This document shows positions 50,604-59,135 of a stretch of DNA of 64,000 nucleotides, one piece after another. The stretch is from Sporosarcina sp. D27 (lineage in GTDB: Bacteria; Bacillota; Bacilli; Bacillales_A; Planococcaceae): the NCBI RefSeq assembly GCF_000586555.1, contig NZ_AZUC01000063.1, positions 124,001-188,000 of the forward strand, given 5' to 3'. Under the pieces are notes generated by a model. It saw nothing but the letters and a program-made list of their open reading frames with translations. It searched no databases and was not told where the DNA came from. The stretch's first letter is position 1. Every line of letters starts with the position of its first letter. The position numbers and the translations under genes were made by a program.

Positions 50604-51824
50604 TTAACCAATATCCTCTAGGTAAAATCTCTTTTTCTCAGATTTAAAAACTAAACCAACATATAAAACAGATGTTAAAAGCATCACAATTGCTAATGAA
50701 ACAATGACAACTCGTAAGGACAAAACATCTCCTAAAATGCCTATTCCAAGAATAAATACAACCTGAAGAACACTTTGTATGAGCTGAAAGATACTGGTTA
50801 CTCTTCCCATTACGGAAACTGGTACGTTATTTTGATAAAATGTCATAATCCCTGCATTTAAAAATACATTAAAGAATCCTAGTACTAAAAAACCAATCAC
50901 TGTTGAAAGAAATGACCATGAGAACGCATAAATCACATAACCTATTGTCATCATAATTAGCCCTATAGAAATCATAAATCTCAAAGAAATTTTCGGTGAA
51001 TAAATAGACAATACTATAGCACTGAGCACAGAACCTATCCCCGTGATACTGACAAGCAAGCTATAGTCGATTTCAGAAAGACCAATTACCCGTTGAGTAA
51101 AGACAACTTCTTGAGTATCCATTGTAAAAGAGAAGATCATAACTATGGTGAATCCAAGATAAATAGCAGATACATATCGATTCGCAACAAAAAAGTCTTT
51201 AACAACGATGAAATCACTCACTACTTGAGAAATCGTCAACGCAGGAACCTTATTTTTATCAATATATTCTTTCTCTGGGAGCAGGAGCAGCAACAATGCC
51301 GCTGCAACAAATAATACAGCGTTGATCCATAACGTAATTTCATATGATAACAAAAAAAGCAACGCGCCTCCTATGGCTGGACCTATAATGAAAGCGCCAG
51401 AACTTGCAAAAGAACGGATTGCATTAAACCGCTTCCTTTTTTCGATTGGCACCACAATCGTTAAATAGGTCGTAGAGGCTGGATGAAAGAAAGAGTTCGC
51501 TATACTGAGGACAATCAAGATTCCATATACAAATACCATATTTGAAGCAAAAGGAATGAGACTGATGAATACAGCTCGAATTACATATGTACTCATCATT
51601 ATTTTTCTCTTGCTTCTATAATCTATAAAGCTCCCTGTCCAAAATTTAGTGACGATATTCGTAAGAGGACTAATAATCCAGAGTCCCGCAACAGCTGCTG
51701 CAGAACCCGTGAGTTGAAATACGATAATATTAATCGCTATTAGGTAAATAAAGTTACCAATATTGGAAATTGCTATGGACGACAACAAAATTCCGGGGTC
51801 TTTCCATTCCTTTAATGTATCCAA
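50604..51824 (-). CDS. MFS transporter, multidrug/macrolide-efflux type
   Basis: This 406-residue protein has about 12 membrane helices in the MFS layout, with GSFIDYRSKRKIMM (loop 2-3) and GSAAAVAGLW in helix 2. It resembles the MefA/DHA3-type exporters that pump out macrolides and other drugs. It lies directly downstream (minus strand) of a DUF1992 gene and precedes a candidate peptide gene and a methyltransferase, which suggests export of a modified small molecule, but that link is inference. Confidence 0.85.
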   Translation of the reverse strand: MDTLKEWKDPGILLSSIAISNIGNFIYLIAINIIVFQLTGSAAAVAGLWIISPLTNIVTKFWTGSFIDYRSKRKIMMSTYVIRAVFISLIPFASNMVFVYGILIVLSIANSFFHPASTTYLTIVVPIEKRKRFNAIRSFASSGAFIIGPAIGGALLFLLSYEITLWINAVLFVAAALLLLLLPEKEYIDKNKVPALTISQVVSDFIVVKDFFVANRYVSAIYLGFTIVMIFSFTMDTQEVVFTQRVIGLSEIDYSLLVSITGIGSVLSAIVLSIYSPKISLRFMISIGLIMMTIGYVIYAFSWSFLSTVIGFLVLGFFNVFLNAGIMTFYQNNVPVSVMGRVTSIFQLIQSVLQVVFILGIGILGDVLSLRVVIVSLAIVMLLTSVLYVGLVFKSEKKRFYLEDIG

Positions 51825-51867
51825 CCCGAAACGACTCCTTCGTGCAGAAATCTAATCACTTTAGAGA

Positions 51868-52257
51868 TTACTCTCTTCTTTCTAAGACTTTTTTTATAGT
51901 ATCCAAAGAAACTGGACCCTTCTGCATTGGCCGAGGACATAATCGATTATATTTGTAGACTTTTTCGTTAATTTTCTCTATCCGATCTTCAAGATCTATC
52001 GTTATATCTGCCGCGTATAATTCAGCAAGAAGGTGAACATCCTCTCGAATCTCCTGTTGCAAATTCAGCCAGTGAGGTTTGTATCCAGCGTCCTTAGCAA
52101 TTCGTTGAAAATGTTGAAACGTATCTCCTGAGAAATATTCTTGACTCATTGGTTTCCCTTTTCCAGATAAATTGTCCATGCCCCCTTCTTCTGCGTGCTT
52201 CTTAATGATGTCACCCATCAAGTCATTGTAGGGTTCTTGAAAATTGTTTTCTTTCAT
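51868..52257 (-). CDS. DUF1992 protein (DnaJ-family-like domain)
   Basis: This 129-residue protein has the conserved GGMDNLSGKGKPM segment at about residues 25-37, typical of DUF1992 (the domain shared with DNAJC28). It carries no J-domain itself. Function is unknown. It starts after AAGGAGTGGG and stands alone. Confidence 0.82.
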   Translation of the reverse strand: MKENNFQEPYNDLMGDIIKKHAEEGGMDNLSGKGKPMSQEYFSGDTFQHFQRIAKDAGYKPHWLNLQQEIREDVHLLAELYAADITIDLEDRIEKINEKVYKYNRLCPRPMQKGPVSLDTIKKVLERRE

Positions 52258-52358
52258 CTTTTCCCACTCCTTTCTTCAGACCTGTAATCATTTCTATCAC
52301 TTTGTCAAAATGTCAACCTGTACATAAAGAAATGTCAAATATTCAACCATCGCTACTT

Positions 52359-53633
52359 CTAGCTACTCATACGCTGACGAACTTTTTCACTCGCAACGAA
52401 TGCATGTTTTAAACAGATATTTGCTTGCTTATGAGCATGGAGTTTCTCGTAAAATCCTGCCCATAATGGAGCGTAGTACAATGTAAGTGAATAATATTCT
52501 TGCTGCTTGAAATAAGGGAAAACGAGTTCTTCGAGGTCTTTTAACTTCGTGATTGTGAAGTTCCCCTCACTAGCACATTTCAATAAAAGCAACTGATAGT
52601 GATGATGAGTCACATTAAATCGGTCTTTCGGGTATTCGATAAATAACTGATTAAGCGTTTCTTCATCACGTTCTTGATAACTTGCACGCATCCAATTAAT
52701 AACGGTATGTAAATCCTCTCCAAAGTTATTCGCTTGTTCATAATAGGACATAGCTTCCTTAAAAGAGCCCTGACATTCGTAGCAGTAGGCAATGTTATTA
52801 TAAAGAGAGCTCCACTGCCTGGGTGTTTGAATCGTTTCCACATTTCTCAATAAGTCCTGCCCTGCTTCAAACTCTATTAATGCTTCTTGAAATCTATATA
52901 GATCGTTCAGAATAACTCCCTTCATTGAATACAACTTTAATTGAAATAAGGGTTTAAATTGGTGAGTAAAAACTTGTGTCGCACTATTGATGTAATCTAG
53001 TGCTTGCTGGAATGAATAATAGCGATGATGAGCAAATGCCAAGTGATAAAAGTAATTTGCTTGTTCAAAATGATTGGCAGAATTCATATAGTTACTGACA
53101 TGTTCCTGTTCTTCTCTTAAGATAATCTGTTGGAATTCCATGAAGGCTAAATGCACATTCGTTGTGATAGCAATGTACATTTGGGTGATTCTGTCCTGAT
53201 GCCAGGTAATAAATGGTTCAATTTTTAATAGTAACTCCCGAGCTTTCTTTGACGAATCGATTGAAAACAAGTACCGACTATAAACCAGTCCAGCTAACAA
53301 ATCGATCTCTTGTTGAAAAATCTCCGTATGATAAGATTCTAATTTCGTTAATTCGTTTTCCGTAAGGCTTTCATTTGATAATAATTTTGCATATATTGTT
53401 TCAAGGAAAGAATGCTTCATCTCCAAATTTTCTTTTTCTTGAGCTAGGTCAACCCCTAAGCTGGCTAATAACATTTCGTATACTTTTTGTTCAGCGATGA
53501 CAACACCATTTTCTATACGGCTCAAGTAAGATGGTGTACAAATCCCCACTGATACATCCTCTTGCTTTAATCCTTGTTGCTGACGATGATACTTGATCAA
53601 CCGTCCCCAGTTCTTTGCTTCTTGATCCGTCAA
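52359..53633 (-). CDS. XRE-family transcriptional regulator with TPR-like repeats
   Basis: This 424-residue protein has an N-terminal helix-turn-helix (WGRLIKYHRQQQGLKQEDVSVGICTPSYLSRIENG) followed by a long all-helical domain with TPR-like repeats, as in the RRNPP family (Rgg, PlcR, NprR and Rap relatives) that bind small peptides. I choose the TTG at 53633 after GAGAGG; an upstream in-frame ATG at 53711 lacks a ribosome site. The regulated gene may be the divergent MFS exporter at 54223. A cognate peptide gene was not identified. Confidence 0.85.
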   Translation of the reverse strand: MTDQEAKNWGRLIKYHRQQQGLKQEDVSVGICTPSYLSRIENGVVIAEQKVYEMLLASLGVDLAQEKENLEMKHSFLETIYAKLLSNESLTENELTKLESYHTEIFQQEIDLLAGLVYSRYLFSIDSSKKARELLLKIEPFITWHQDRITQMYIAITTNVHLAFMEFQQIILREEQEHVSNYMNSANHFEQANYFYHLAFAHHRYYSFQQALDYINSATQVFTHQFKPLFQLKLYSMKGVILNDLYRFQEALIEFEAGQDLLRNVETIQTPRQWSSLYNNIAYCYECQGSFKEAMSYYEQANNFGEDLHTVINWMRASYQERDEETLNQLFIEYPKDRFNVTHHHYQLLLLKCASEGNFTITKLKDLEELVFPYFKQQEYYSLTLYYAPLWAGFYEKLHAHKQANICLKHAFVASEKVRQRMSS

Positions 53634-53746
53634 TATTGTCACCTCTCTTTCTATTTTATCACAATATTTCGTTTGTTTATTGCGTATATGATGATAAACA
53701 CCAGTATTCATCTATCGATTTCCATTGAACTTACACAAATAGAAAA

Positions 53747-53782
53747 AAACCATTATATTTGATCGTAGCTCGAACAAAATAA
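53747..53782. repeat. AT-rich hairpin repeat, copy 1
   Basis: CCATTATATTTGATCG faces CGAACAAAATAATGG, an imperfect 36-bp palindrome preceded by AAATAGAAAAA. A second copy lies at 61010-61045. Confidence 0.7.
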
Positions 53783-54141
53783 TGGATGTTAAGTTAACTG
53801 AATAACCTTTGTCCTACAAGTGAAGGTATATACGCTTCATCATTAGGTACTGTTGTTGCCATAGTCTAATTTCCATAACCATACTAACTAATACTTTCAA
53901 TAACATTTTTCCCCACAAAATAATAGAATGATTAGATATAGAGAATGGCTAACGTCCAATAGCATATTGGATTTGGTATTTCGGTATGGTTTTAAGAAGT
54001 CACAATAATATGGTAATGTAATTAGCTTGTTGATATAATGTGAATTATAGGAATCCTCTTTCATTCTTACTACCCTTCTTTTAGATAGCAATTCATGAGT
54101 TAAAGGTTTCTGTGTTTTTACGTAGGAAATTGTTCTAAATC

Positions 54142-54222
54142 AAAGGAGGAATAATACGAGTGTAAAACTACCCTGTACTATTAAATTTTAATTTTAATTT
54201 TAATTAAAAAGGGGTAGTAAGA
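54142..54222 (+). promoter_or_regulatory. Candidate translational attenuator before the MFS gene
   Basis: AAAGGAGG (54142-54149) is followed at 54160 by GTG-TAA, a minimal start-stop frame. ACTACCC (54167-54173) can pair with GGGTAGT (54212-54218), which overlaps the AAGGGG ribosome site of the MFS gene. A TTTTAA tandem tract (four near-repeats) fills the loop. The arrangement resembles drug-responsive leaders of erm and cat genes; it is a hypothesis. Confidence 0.4.
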
Positions 54223-55428
54223 ATGAAAAATCCATCGTTTCGTTTTCTTTGGATCGGCCAATCACTGGCTAATCTAGGAGATGTTTTTTATATTGTTGGG
54301 ATCATTTCTGTTTTATATACACTCACCGAGTCACCTTTTGCATTAGCATTGGTGCCTTTCATCAATATGTTTGGTCGTTTTATAAGTGGAATGATTTCTC
54401 CTTGGTTGCTGAATCGTTTTCCTTTAAAGACGTTGCTCGTTTACTCGCAAGTGTGTAAGACCGCACTGTTAGTTGTCCTATCGATTTTGTTAATCTTTGA
54501 AACAACTTCAGGGCTGTTCATCATTTTAATGTTTGTGGGTTTTATTGCCTTTCTAGATGGCTGGGCAGCCCCGGCAAGTCATGCTATGCTACCGCGATTG
54601 GTACCAAAAGAACAACTCGTGAAAGCGAACAGTTTCTTCTCGATTGTCTCAGAAACCGTGAATTTAGGAGGATGGGCACTTGGAGGGGTAGCCGTCGCAT
54701 TGACGAGCGGGCAATTTGTTATTTTCGGTACAGTTGGGTTGTATATCATTGCAACGCTCATGATGTTCGGAATTTGTGATCCCACGCCATTCCGAAAAAA
54801 GGAAGCGCAAGGTAAACGAAGTAGTGAGCTAACAGAAGGATGGCAGATTATATGGAGAAACCCTCTTTTCAGGAGTCTACATGTGGTCATTGTTTTTGAG
54901 GCGATCGCCAATGTTGTATGGATTGCTTCTATCCTTTATATTTTCGTGTCAGAAGTTCTCGGTCAAACGGAAGCTTGGTGGGGGTACATTAATACAGCCT
55001 TCTTCTTAGGCATGATAATTGGTGGGGTCATCTGCTCTCGATTTGTAAGTGGGATTGAAAACAATCTAAAACGCTTGCTTATTCTGTTTTCATTCGGCAT
55101 TAGCGTGGTCACTCTCCTTTTCGGAGTAACCTCCATTCCTTGGATTGCTATTCTACTTGTTATAGGTAATGGAATTGTTCAACAATTAAAAGGCATTGTT
55201 AGTGAGACAATGCTTCAAAAATCTGCAACTACTGAGGAGCTTCCTAAGATTTATGCCGTTCAAAGTGCTTTAATATCACTGTTATTCGGTATTTCCTCAT
55301 TAAGTTTCGGAGCAATTGCAGAGCTTTGGGATGTTCGGATTACATTTATTATTGCAGCAATTTTGTTAGGACTCGGTGCACTTTTTGCAGTAATTCGCCG
55401 TCGTGATTTCAGCATTACAAGTGTATAA
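54223..55428 (+). CDS. MFS transporter, drug-efflux type
   Basis: This 401-residue protein has 12 membrane helices and the MFS-type segment RFISGMISPWLLNRFPLKTLLVYSQ, with GWAAPASHAMLPRLVPKEQLVKANSF in the middle loop, both typical of the MefA-like DHA3 efflux family. It probably exports a hydrophobic drug or metabolite. It follows an AAAAAGGGG ribosome site that may be sequestered in an RNA hairpin. Its divergent neighbour is an RRNPP-like regulator. Ends at a perfect palindromic terminator. Confidence 0.88.
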   Translation: MKNPSFRFLWIGQSLANLGDVFYIVGIISVLYTLTESPFALALVPFINMFGRFISGMISPWLLNRFPLKTLLVYSQVCKTALLVVLSILLIFETTSGLFIILMFVGFIAFLDGWAAPASHAMLPRLVPKEQLVKANSFFSIVSETVNLGGWALGGVAVALTSGQFVIFGTVGLYIIATLMMFGICDPTPFRKKEAQGKRSSELTEGWQIIWRNPLFRSLHVVIVFEAIANVVWIASILYIFVSEVLGQTEAWWGYINTAFFLGMIIGGVICSRFVSGIENNLKRLLILFSFGISVVTLLFGVTSIPWIAILLVIGNGIVQQLKGIVSETMLQKSATTEELPKIYAVQSALISLLFGISSLSFGAIAELWDVRITFIIAAILLGLGALFAVIRRRDFSITSV

Positions 55429-55560
55429 TTTGCTTAAAAACCTTACCACATTAATGAGCTCACAAAGACTCTCCACAAAATGTTGATATATTTTCAGGGT
55501 GATGATCGTAAATGGAATCCAAGATAAAATCCAGATATTTAATCTATTGCGATAAAATGA

Positions 55561-55586
55561 AAAAGGACGGCAATTGCCGTCCTTTT
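55561..55586 (+). terminator. MFS gene terminator
   Basis: AAAAGGACGGCAATTGCCGTCCTTTT is a perfect 26-bp palindrome. Confidence 0.92.
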
Positions 55587-55607
55587 GCTATCTCTACTCC
55601 TCTTTAA

Positions 55608-55652
55608 TCGCCCTATTGAGATTTAGAGGAAATCACTTATAAATAATTGCCT
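55608..55652 (-). repeat. Cassette-boundary repeat E13
   Basis: Gene-sense AGGCAATTATTTATAAGTG then AAATCTCAATAGGGCGA. It starts about 18 bp after the stop of the GNAT gene at 55670-56143. Confidence 0.72.
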
Positions 55653-55669
55653 AGGATTGCTTAATGTTT

Positions 55670-56143
55670 CTATAATCGTAAAGTCATCTTCCTACTGAGA
55701 TTTTCCATTGCGAAACTTTCATAAAAAGTAATAGCTTTCTCATTAAACTCCCAAACATTTAACTCTAATGAGGATGCCCCCTTTTTTTCAGCCCATTCCA
55801 CGCACGCTTTAAATAATTCACTTCCGATTCCTCTTCTTTGACAATTGCTTTTAACCCCAAAATCATTCATGTAGGCAAAAGTCCTTGTCGTCATAGACTG
55901 AAATGATGGTGACTCATTCAGTTCCATTACTGAATAACCAACTACTTCTACGCCTATTTTTGCGACCAAAATATCCGTTTTTGGATCTTCCAATAATTTG
56001 CGAAAGTAGCTTTCAGGCATTACTTGATCAACCTTTGTGAAAATATAGGGTAATGCTTCTGAATGTTCGTCCTGTCCATCTTTAACAATCAAGTTAATAT
56101 CGTAGAATTCATCAATACTAGCTAGTGTTATATTAATTTCCAT
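55670..56143 (-). CDS. GNAT-family N-acetyltransferase
   Basis: This 157-residue GNAT has the acetyl-CoA loop VKSNCQRRGIGSELFKACVEW (QxxGxG) and the motif-B segment LNVWEFNEKAITFYESFAM. The N-terminal half (INLIVKDGQDEHSEALPYIF) is like the stand-alone GNATs of Bacillus. The substrate is unknown. Single-gene unit between boundary repeats E14 and E13. Confidence 0.88.
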   Translation of the reverse strand: MEINITLASIDEFYDINLIVKDGQDEHSEALPYIFTKVDQVMPESYFRKLLEDPKTDILVAKIGVEVVGYSVMELNESPSFQSMTTRTFAYMNDFGVKSNCQRRGIGSELFKACVEWAEKKGASSLELNVWEFNEKAITFYESFAMENLSRKMTLRL

Positions 56144-56208
56144 GCAAATCCCCTACCTTCCTACATGATTATAAATCTGCAATTCCCCTTTAAATTCACA
56201 ACTTATTT

Positions 56209-56253
56209 TATGGGTATCCGCACCATGATTCTTATTGAAGAATTGCCCCCGTT
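56209..56253 (-). repeat. Cassette-boundary repeat E14
   Basis: Gene-sense TAACGGGGGCAATTCTTCAA then TAAGAATCATGGTGCGGATA. It contains an ATTCTT/AAGAAT hairpin and begins 2-5 bp after the stop codon of the methyltransferase gene at 56256. Confidence 0.82.
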
Positions 56254-56255
56254 AG

Positions 56256-57017
56256 TTAAATTTTTTTAGCGATACAAAACATTTCTGCAAAGTCATTGAC
56301 AATTGTTTTATCCCTGTGAGTTTTCGCATCAAACTTCATTCTTTCTAACCCTTCTTCATAATCTTCATCATTAATTAAAGTAAGTACAGAAATATCCCTG
56401 TTTACAGCATAATCTAAGTAATCACTCACTCTAATATTTTCCATTCTATACTCAATTTTCAAGGTTACTTCTAATCCCCTTACTGTAAGCTCGTTAAAAA
56501 TATCCTCTTTATTCCAATATCTTTTTAAATCTTCATGATAAGCTGTTGGGAAGTAGTGATAAATCCACCATTTAGGCATATCGTGGATAGCTATATTATG
56601 TAATTTATAAATACCACCTTTTTTTAATACACGATATATTTCATTTAATGCTTTTTCCTTATTGCTATAATGGTGAAATACATAATTGTTAGAAATAAAA
56701 TCAAATACATCTGATTGGTACGGCATATTCTCAACATTAGCATTAGTAAATTCTACATTTCTCACTTTTTCATTAGACTTCTGTAGCATTTGGTCTGACA
56801 GGTCAAGTCCATTCCAGCTTATATTAACGTCATCAAAGTAATTAATTTGTTTTTCAAGATAAAGACCAGTTCCACAAGATAAATCTAATACGTTATATTC
56901 AGACTTCTCATTGTTCTTAAGATAATCTTTCAAATCATAGTCAAACCTTATCTCGTCAACTCTAAATTGGTTTTTATCGTATTTCTCTGCTATTTCTGAA
57001 TAATTAGTTGTTTTCAT
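56256..57017 (-). CDS. Class I SAM-dependent methyltransferase
   Basis: This 253-residue protein has SAM motif I NVLDLSCGTGLYLEKQINYF and the second acidic segment WNGLDLSDQML; later FDFISNNYVFHHYSNKEKALNEIYRVLKKGGIYKLHNI is the UbiE/MT11-like core. It acts on an unknown small molecule. The ATG at 57017 follows AGAGGGG; the frame to 57035 has no better site. Single-gene unit; its stop codon abuts boundary repeat E14. Confidence 0.85.
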   Translation of the reverse strand: MKTTNYSEIAEKYDKNQFRVDEIRFDYDLKDYLKNNEKSEYNVLDLSCGTGLYLEKQINYFDDVNISWNGLDLSDQMLQKSNEKVRNVEFTNANVENMPYQSDVFDFISNNYVFHHYSNKEKALNEIYRVLKKGGIYKLHNIAIHDMPKWWIYHYFPTAYHEDLKRYWNKEDIFNELTVRGLEVTLKIEYRMENIRVSDYLDYAVNRDISVLTLINDEDYEEGLERMKFDAKTHRDKTIVNDFAEMFCIAKKI

Positions 57018-57089
57018 ATTTTTCCCCTCTATCAAATTTAATTCCCATCAATAATTTCACAAAAAAAGCCTGTTACCTTATTAGATATT

Positions 57090-57112
57090 TTGCTTCGTTA
57101 GTTGAAGCAGAA
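57090..57112 (-). repeat. CTAACGAAGCA hairpin repeat, copy 1
   Basis: Gene-sense TGCTTCAACTAACGAAGCA folds into a TGCTTC/GAAGCA hairpin. The 13-mer AACTAACGAAGCA recurs at 58062-58090. Confidence 0.55.
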
Positions 57113-57131
57113 GTAAAGGTGTTGAGATTAA

Positions 57132-58001
57132 TTAACACTTTTTTATATCTCCAAAAGTAATTTTCATGCTGGGTGCGTACGTAAAAGTGGAATCCATGTT
57201 AAAAACTTGTGAAAACAGTAGTTCAGCTTCAAATTGTTCCTGTGCTTCCTTAATTGTAACTCCTCGTTTGGTCAAACTTTCAATAAACTGATCTTCATTT
57301 ATAGGTTCTCCACCTACTCCATCTTCTTTAAGTGAATTAAACAATTTTTTCTTATCTTGTTGATTCTTATCTGAATAGAGGAAGTTAACTTTATCACTGA
57401 CTCTGCATTCAATGTTCTTTACGCCCAATTCAGATAGGTATTTAGGTACTTTCGCTCCAATATTTCCATCATTTGTGCTCTCTTCGAATAATTTCTGCAG
57501 AATTCCAAGTGGAACAATTTGTGATTGCTCATACCCTCCGAGTTCGTATGATGACATACCTGAAATCCAATGTGGTTCAAAACAAATTATTTTTCCATCG
57601 TTAACAATAGAATTCACCATTCTTTCAAGCATTTTTTTGGGTTCGGACATGTGTAATAAAAAAGCATGGCAAACAGCAATGTCGTACATACCCTCTAATT
57701 CAATCTCATTGGTATCTGCTACAAAGAATTCGGATTCATACGGAAGACCATGAAAATATTCTATCGCCATATTAATGAGTTGTTGTCCTTTATCTACCCC
57801 TGTATATTTAGAACCTTTCGGTAATAAAGGCAATAATTTGAGTCCTAAATACCCATATCCACAACCAAAATCAATAATATGTACAGGTTTAGAAATCTTC
57901 CAAACACTATTTACTAAAAAATCTAAATAGTCATCGTTATAATATAAATCTCTCGTTCTTTTGAGGTATTCCAGTTGAGTATCCCAATAATACTTCTCCA
58001 A
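57132..58001 (-). CDS. Class I SAM-dependent methyltransferase
   Basis: This 289-residue protein has motif I VHIIDFGCGYGYLGLKLLP and motif post-I TGVDKGQQLINMA, then DIAVCHAFLLHMSEPKKMLERM. The C-terminal 100 residues (KEDGVGGEPINEDQFIESLTKRG) form an additional helical part not seen in the other methyltransferases here. Substrate unknown. Single-gene unit between the two CTAACGAAGCA hairpins. Confidence 0.85.
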   Translation of the reverse strand: MEKYYWDTQLEYLKRTRDLYYNDDYLDFLVNSVWKISKPVHIIDFGCGYGYLGLKLLPLLPKGSKYTGVDKGQQLINMAIEYFHGLPYESEFFVADTNEIELEGMYDIAVCHAFLLHMSEPKKMLERMVNSIVNDGKIICFEPHWISGMSSYELGGYEQSQIVPLGILQKLFEESTNDGNIGAKVPKYLSELGVKNIECRVSDKVNFLYSDKNQQDKKKLFNSLKEDGVGGEPINEDQFIESLTKRGVTIKEAQEQFEAELLFSQVFNMDSTFTYAPSMKITFGDIKKC

Positions 58002-58061
58002 TTAAGTCCCTCCACTCTTTCTATTAAAGAAAATAGTCCATACAAATCATTCAATTCTTTC

Positions 58062-58090
58062 CTCAACTAAACTGCTTCGTTAGTTTAGTC
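58062..58090 (-). repeat. CTAACGAAGCA hairpin repeat, copy 2
   Basis: ACTAAACT...AGTTTAGT forms a perfect 8-bp stem with the CTAACGAAGCA core in the loop. Confidence 0.6.
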
Positions 58091-58097
58091 TGCAATC

Positions 58098-58141
58098 TGA
58101 GCCGTTTCTGACATAACACTTTGCCATTAACACCCCCGGTT
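58098..58141 (-). repeat. Cassette-boundary repeat E16
   Basis: Gene-sense ACCGGGGGTGTTAATGGC then TATGTCAGAAACGGCTCA. It starts about 15 bp after the stop of the DUF3977 gene. Confidence 0.7.
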
Positions 58142-58155
58142 GCTTGATTTGTAAA

Positions 58156-58410
58156 TTAAGTACCGGATATACCCAAAACTATTTTAATCGCTTTTCGTGC
58201 TTTTTTACTCCGTTTAAATCCCTCTCTTGAGTCTATAATCAAAACCGTTTTACCGATCCAGATCCTCAAATAGAGGGAATGATATTTTATTGGTCCAACT
58301 ATTCCTTTTTCCTCATATTCTGTTCCATCTGCTAACTCTGTTTCAGTCCTAACCAACCACGTATTTCCTATCCCGAATTCAACAAACTTCAAAGAATCCA
58401 CTCTCTTCAT
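58156..58410 (-). CDS. DUF3977 family protein
   Basis: This protein of about 84 residues contains FVEFGIGNTWLVRTETELADG and YLRIWIGKTVLIIDSREGFKRSKKARKAIKI, matching my memory of the DUF3977 pattern. It is small, basic and beta-rich, with no signal. Likely start is the ATG at 58410 (MKRVDSLK); the frame extends to 58461 through boundary repeat E17. Function unknown. It is its own unit in the array. Confidence 0.68.
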   Translation of the reverse strand: MKRVDSLKFVEFGIGNTWLVRTETELADGTEYEEKGIVGPIKYHSLYLRIWIGKTVLIIDSREGFKRSKKARKAIKIVLGISGT

Positions 58411-58439
58411 CTTCTCATCAAAATGGCAGAATGTAGCAA

Positions 58440-58467
58440 AGCCCCTATTTATTAAATGCACCGCATT
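58440..58467 (-). repeat. Cassette-boundary repeat, short variant E17
   Basis: Gene-sense GCGGTGCATTTAATAAATAGGGGC keeps both ends but lacks the central hairpin. It begins about 14 bp after the NUDIX stop codon. Confidence 0.6.
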
Positions 58468-58483
58468 ACGGTAAATATTAGTT

Positions 58484-58978
58484 TCATTTTGAATTACTCA
58501 ATTCCAACTTCTTCATTTCATAACTGATTAATTTTTTGTTCTTTATGGTACACGAATGATTATAGTAGCCCTCACCATTAATAATATTTTGCAAGTAATG
58601 AGGAATCATTTCTCCTACCCCGAAATTCTCATCCTCTAATAGCCAAGTGATTTTTTTCCAATCTAGGATTCCCTCGTCGGTTTTCTTAGGCGTTGGATAA
58701 TCATAAGTGTCTTCAATTTCTACTAAATAAACATGTAGACCACCAACGTAAGAATCATCGACTTCCCACGAAATAACTCCTTTATCAATTACTTCATAGG
58801 CGCTAATGTCGATGTTTGTTTCCTCTCTCACCTCACGAACTATACATTCAGTAGGTGTTTCATTTTCTTCTATCTTCCCACCAACACCATTCCAAAGCCC
58901 TTGCATCGGATTATTTTCGCGATTCAACATTAATAATTCATCATTTCTTTTAACAAAACACAATGTTTGTTTATACAT
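58484..58978 (-). CDS. NUDIX hydrolase (MutT-like)
   Basis: This 164-residue protein has the Nudix box GGKIEENETPTECIVREVREETNI at residues 33-56 (GX5EX7REUXEEXGU) and MutT/8-oxo-dGTPase-like LMLNRENNPMQGLWNGVGG before it. It hydrolyses a nucleoside diphosphate derivative linked to X. The C-terminal helix (NHSCTIKNKKLISYEM) is an extension. Single-gene unit between repeats E18 and E17. GAAGAAATG gives a weak ribosome site. Confidence 0.88.
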   Translation of the reverse strand: MYKQTLCFVKRNDELLMLNRENNPMQGLWNGVGGKIEENETPTECIVREVREETNIDISAYEVIDKGVISWEVDDSYVGGLHVYLVEIEDTYDYPTPKKTDEGILDWKKITWLLEDENFGVGEMIPHYLQNIINGEGYYNHSCTIKNKKLISYEMKKLELSNSK

Positions 58979-59003
58979 TTCTTCCCCCAGTGTTTTTGAT
59001 TCA

Positions 59004-59048
59004 TGGCCCGATTGCTATAGATGAAATCGCTTATTAAGCAATTGCCTT
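59004..59048 (-). repeat. Cassette-boundary repeat E18
   Basis: Gene-sense AAGGCAATTGCTTAATAAGC then ATCTATAGCAATCGGGCCA. GGC-ATTGCT at one end can pair with AGCAAT-GCC at the other, and TTGCTTAATAAGC is an inner palindrome. Confidence 0.82.
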
Positions 59049-59135
59049 CAATTTCTGCAATATGTATCAAACGCCAAATCATATAATAAAAAAGTAGAAC
59101 CAATTAATATAGCTTCCAATCCACCGCTAAAAGTT

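Larger units (their letters stand above)
53634..54222. other. 590 bp AT-rich intergenic region with hairpins
   Basis: No credible gene is seen. A 64-codon frame at 53897-54091 lacks a ribosome site and coding bias. The region holds the AT-rich hairpin repeat at 53747-53782, a perfect small hairpin CCAATA/TATTGG at 53956-53970, and the leader structure just before the MFS gene (54142-54222). Confidence 0.6.

Noticed and set aside
53897-54091. Minus-strand frame of 64 codons in the 590 bp gap
   Set aside because: AT-rich, no ribosome site and no plausible protein features.
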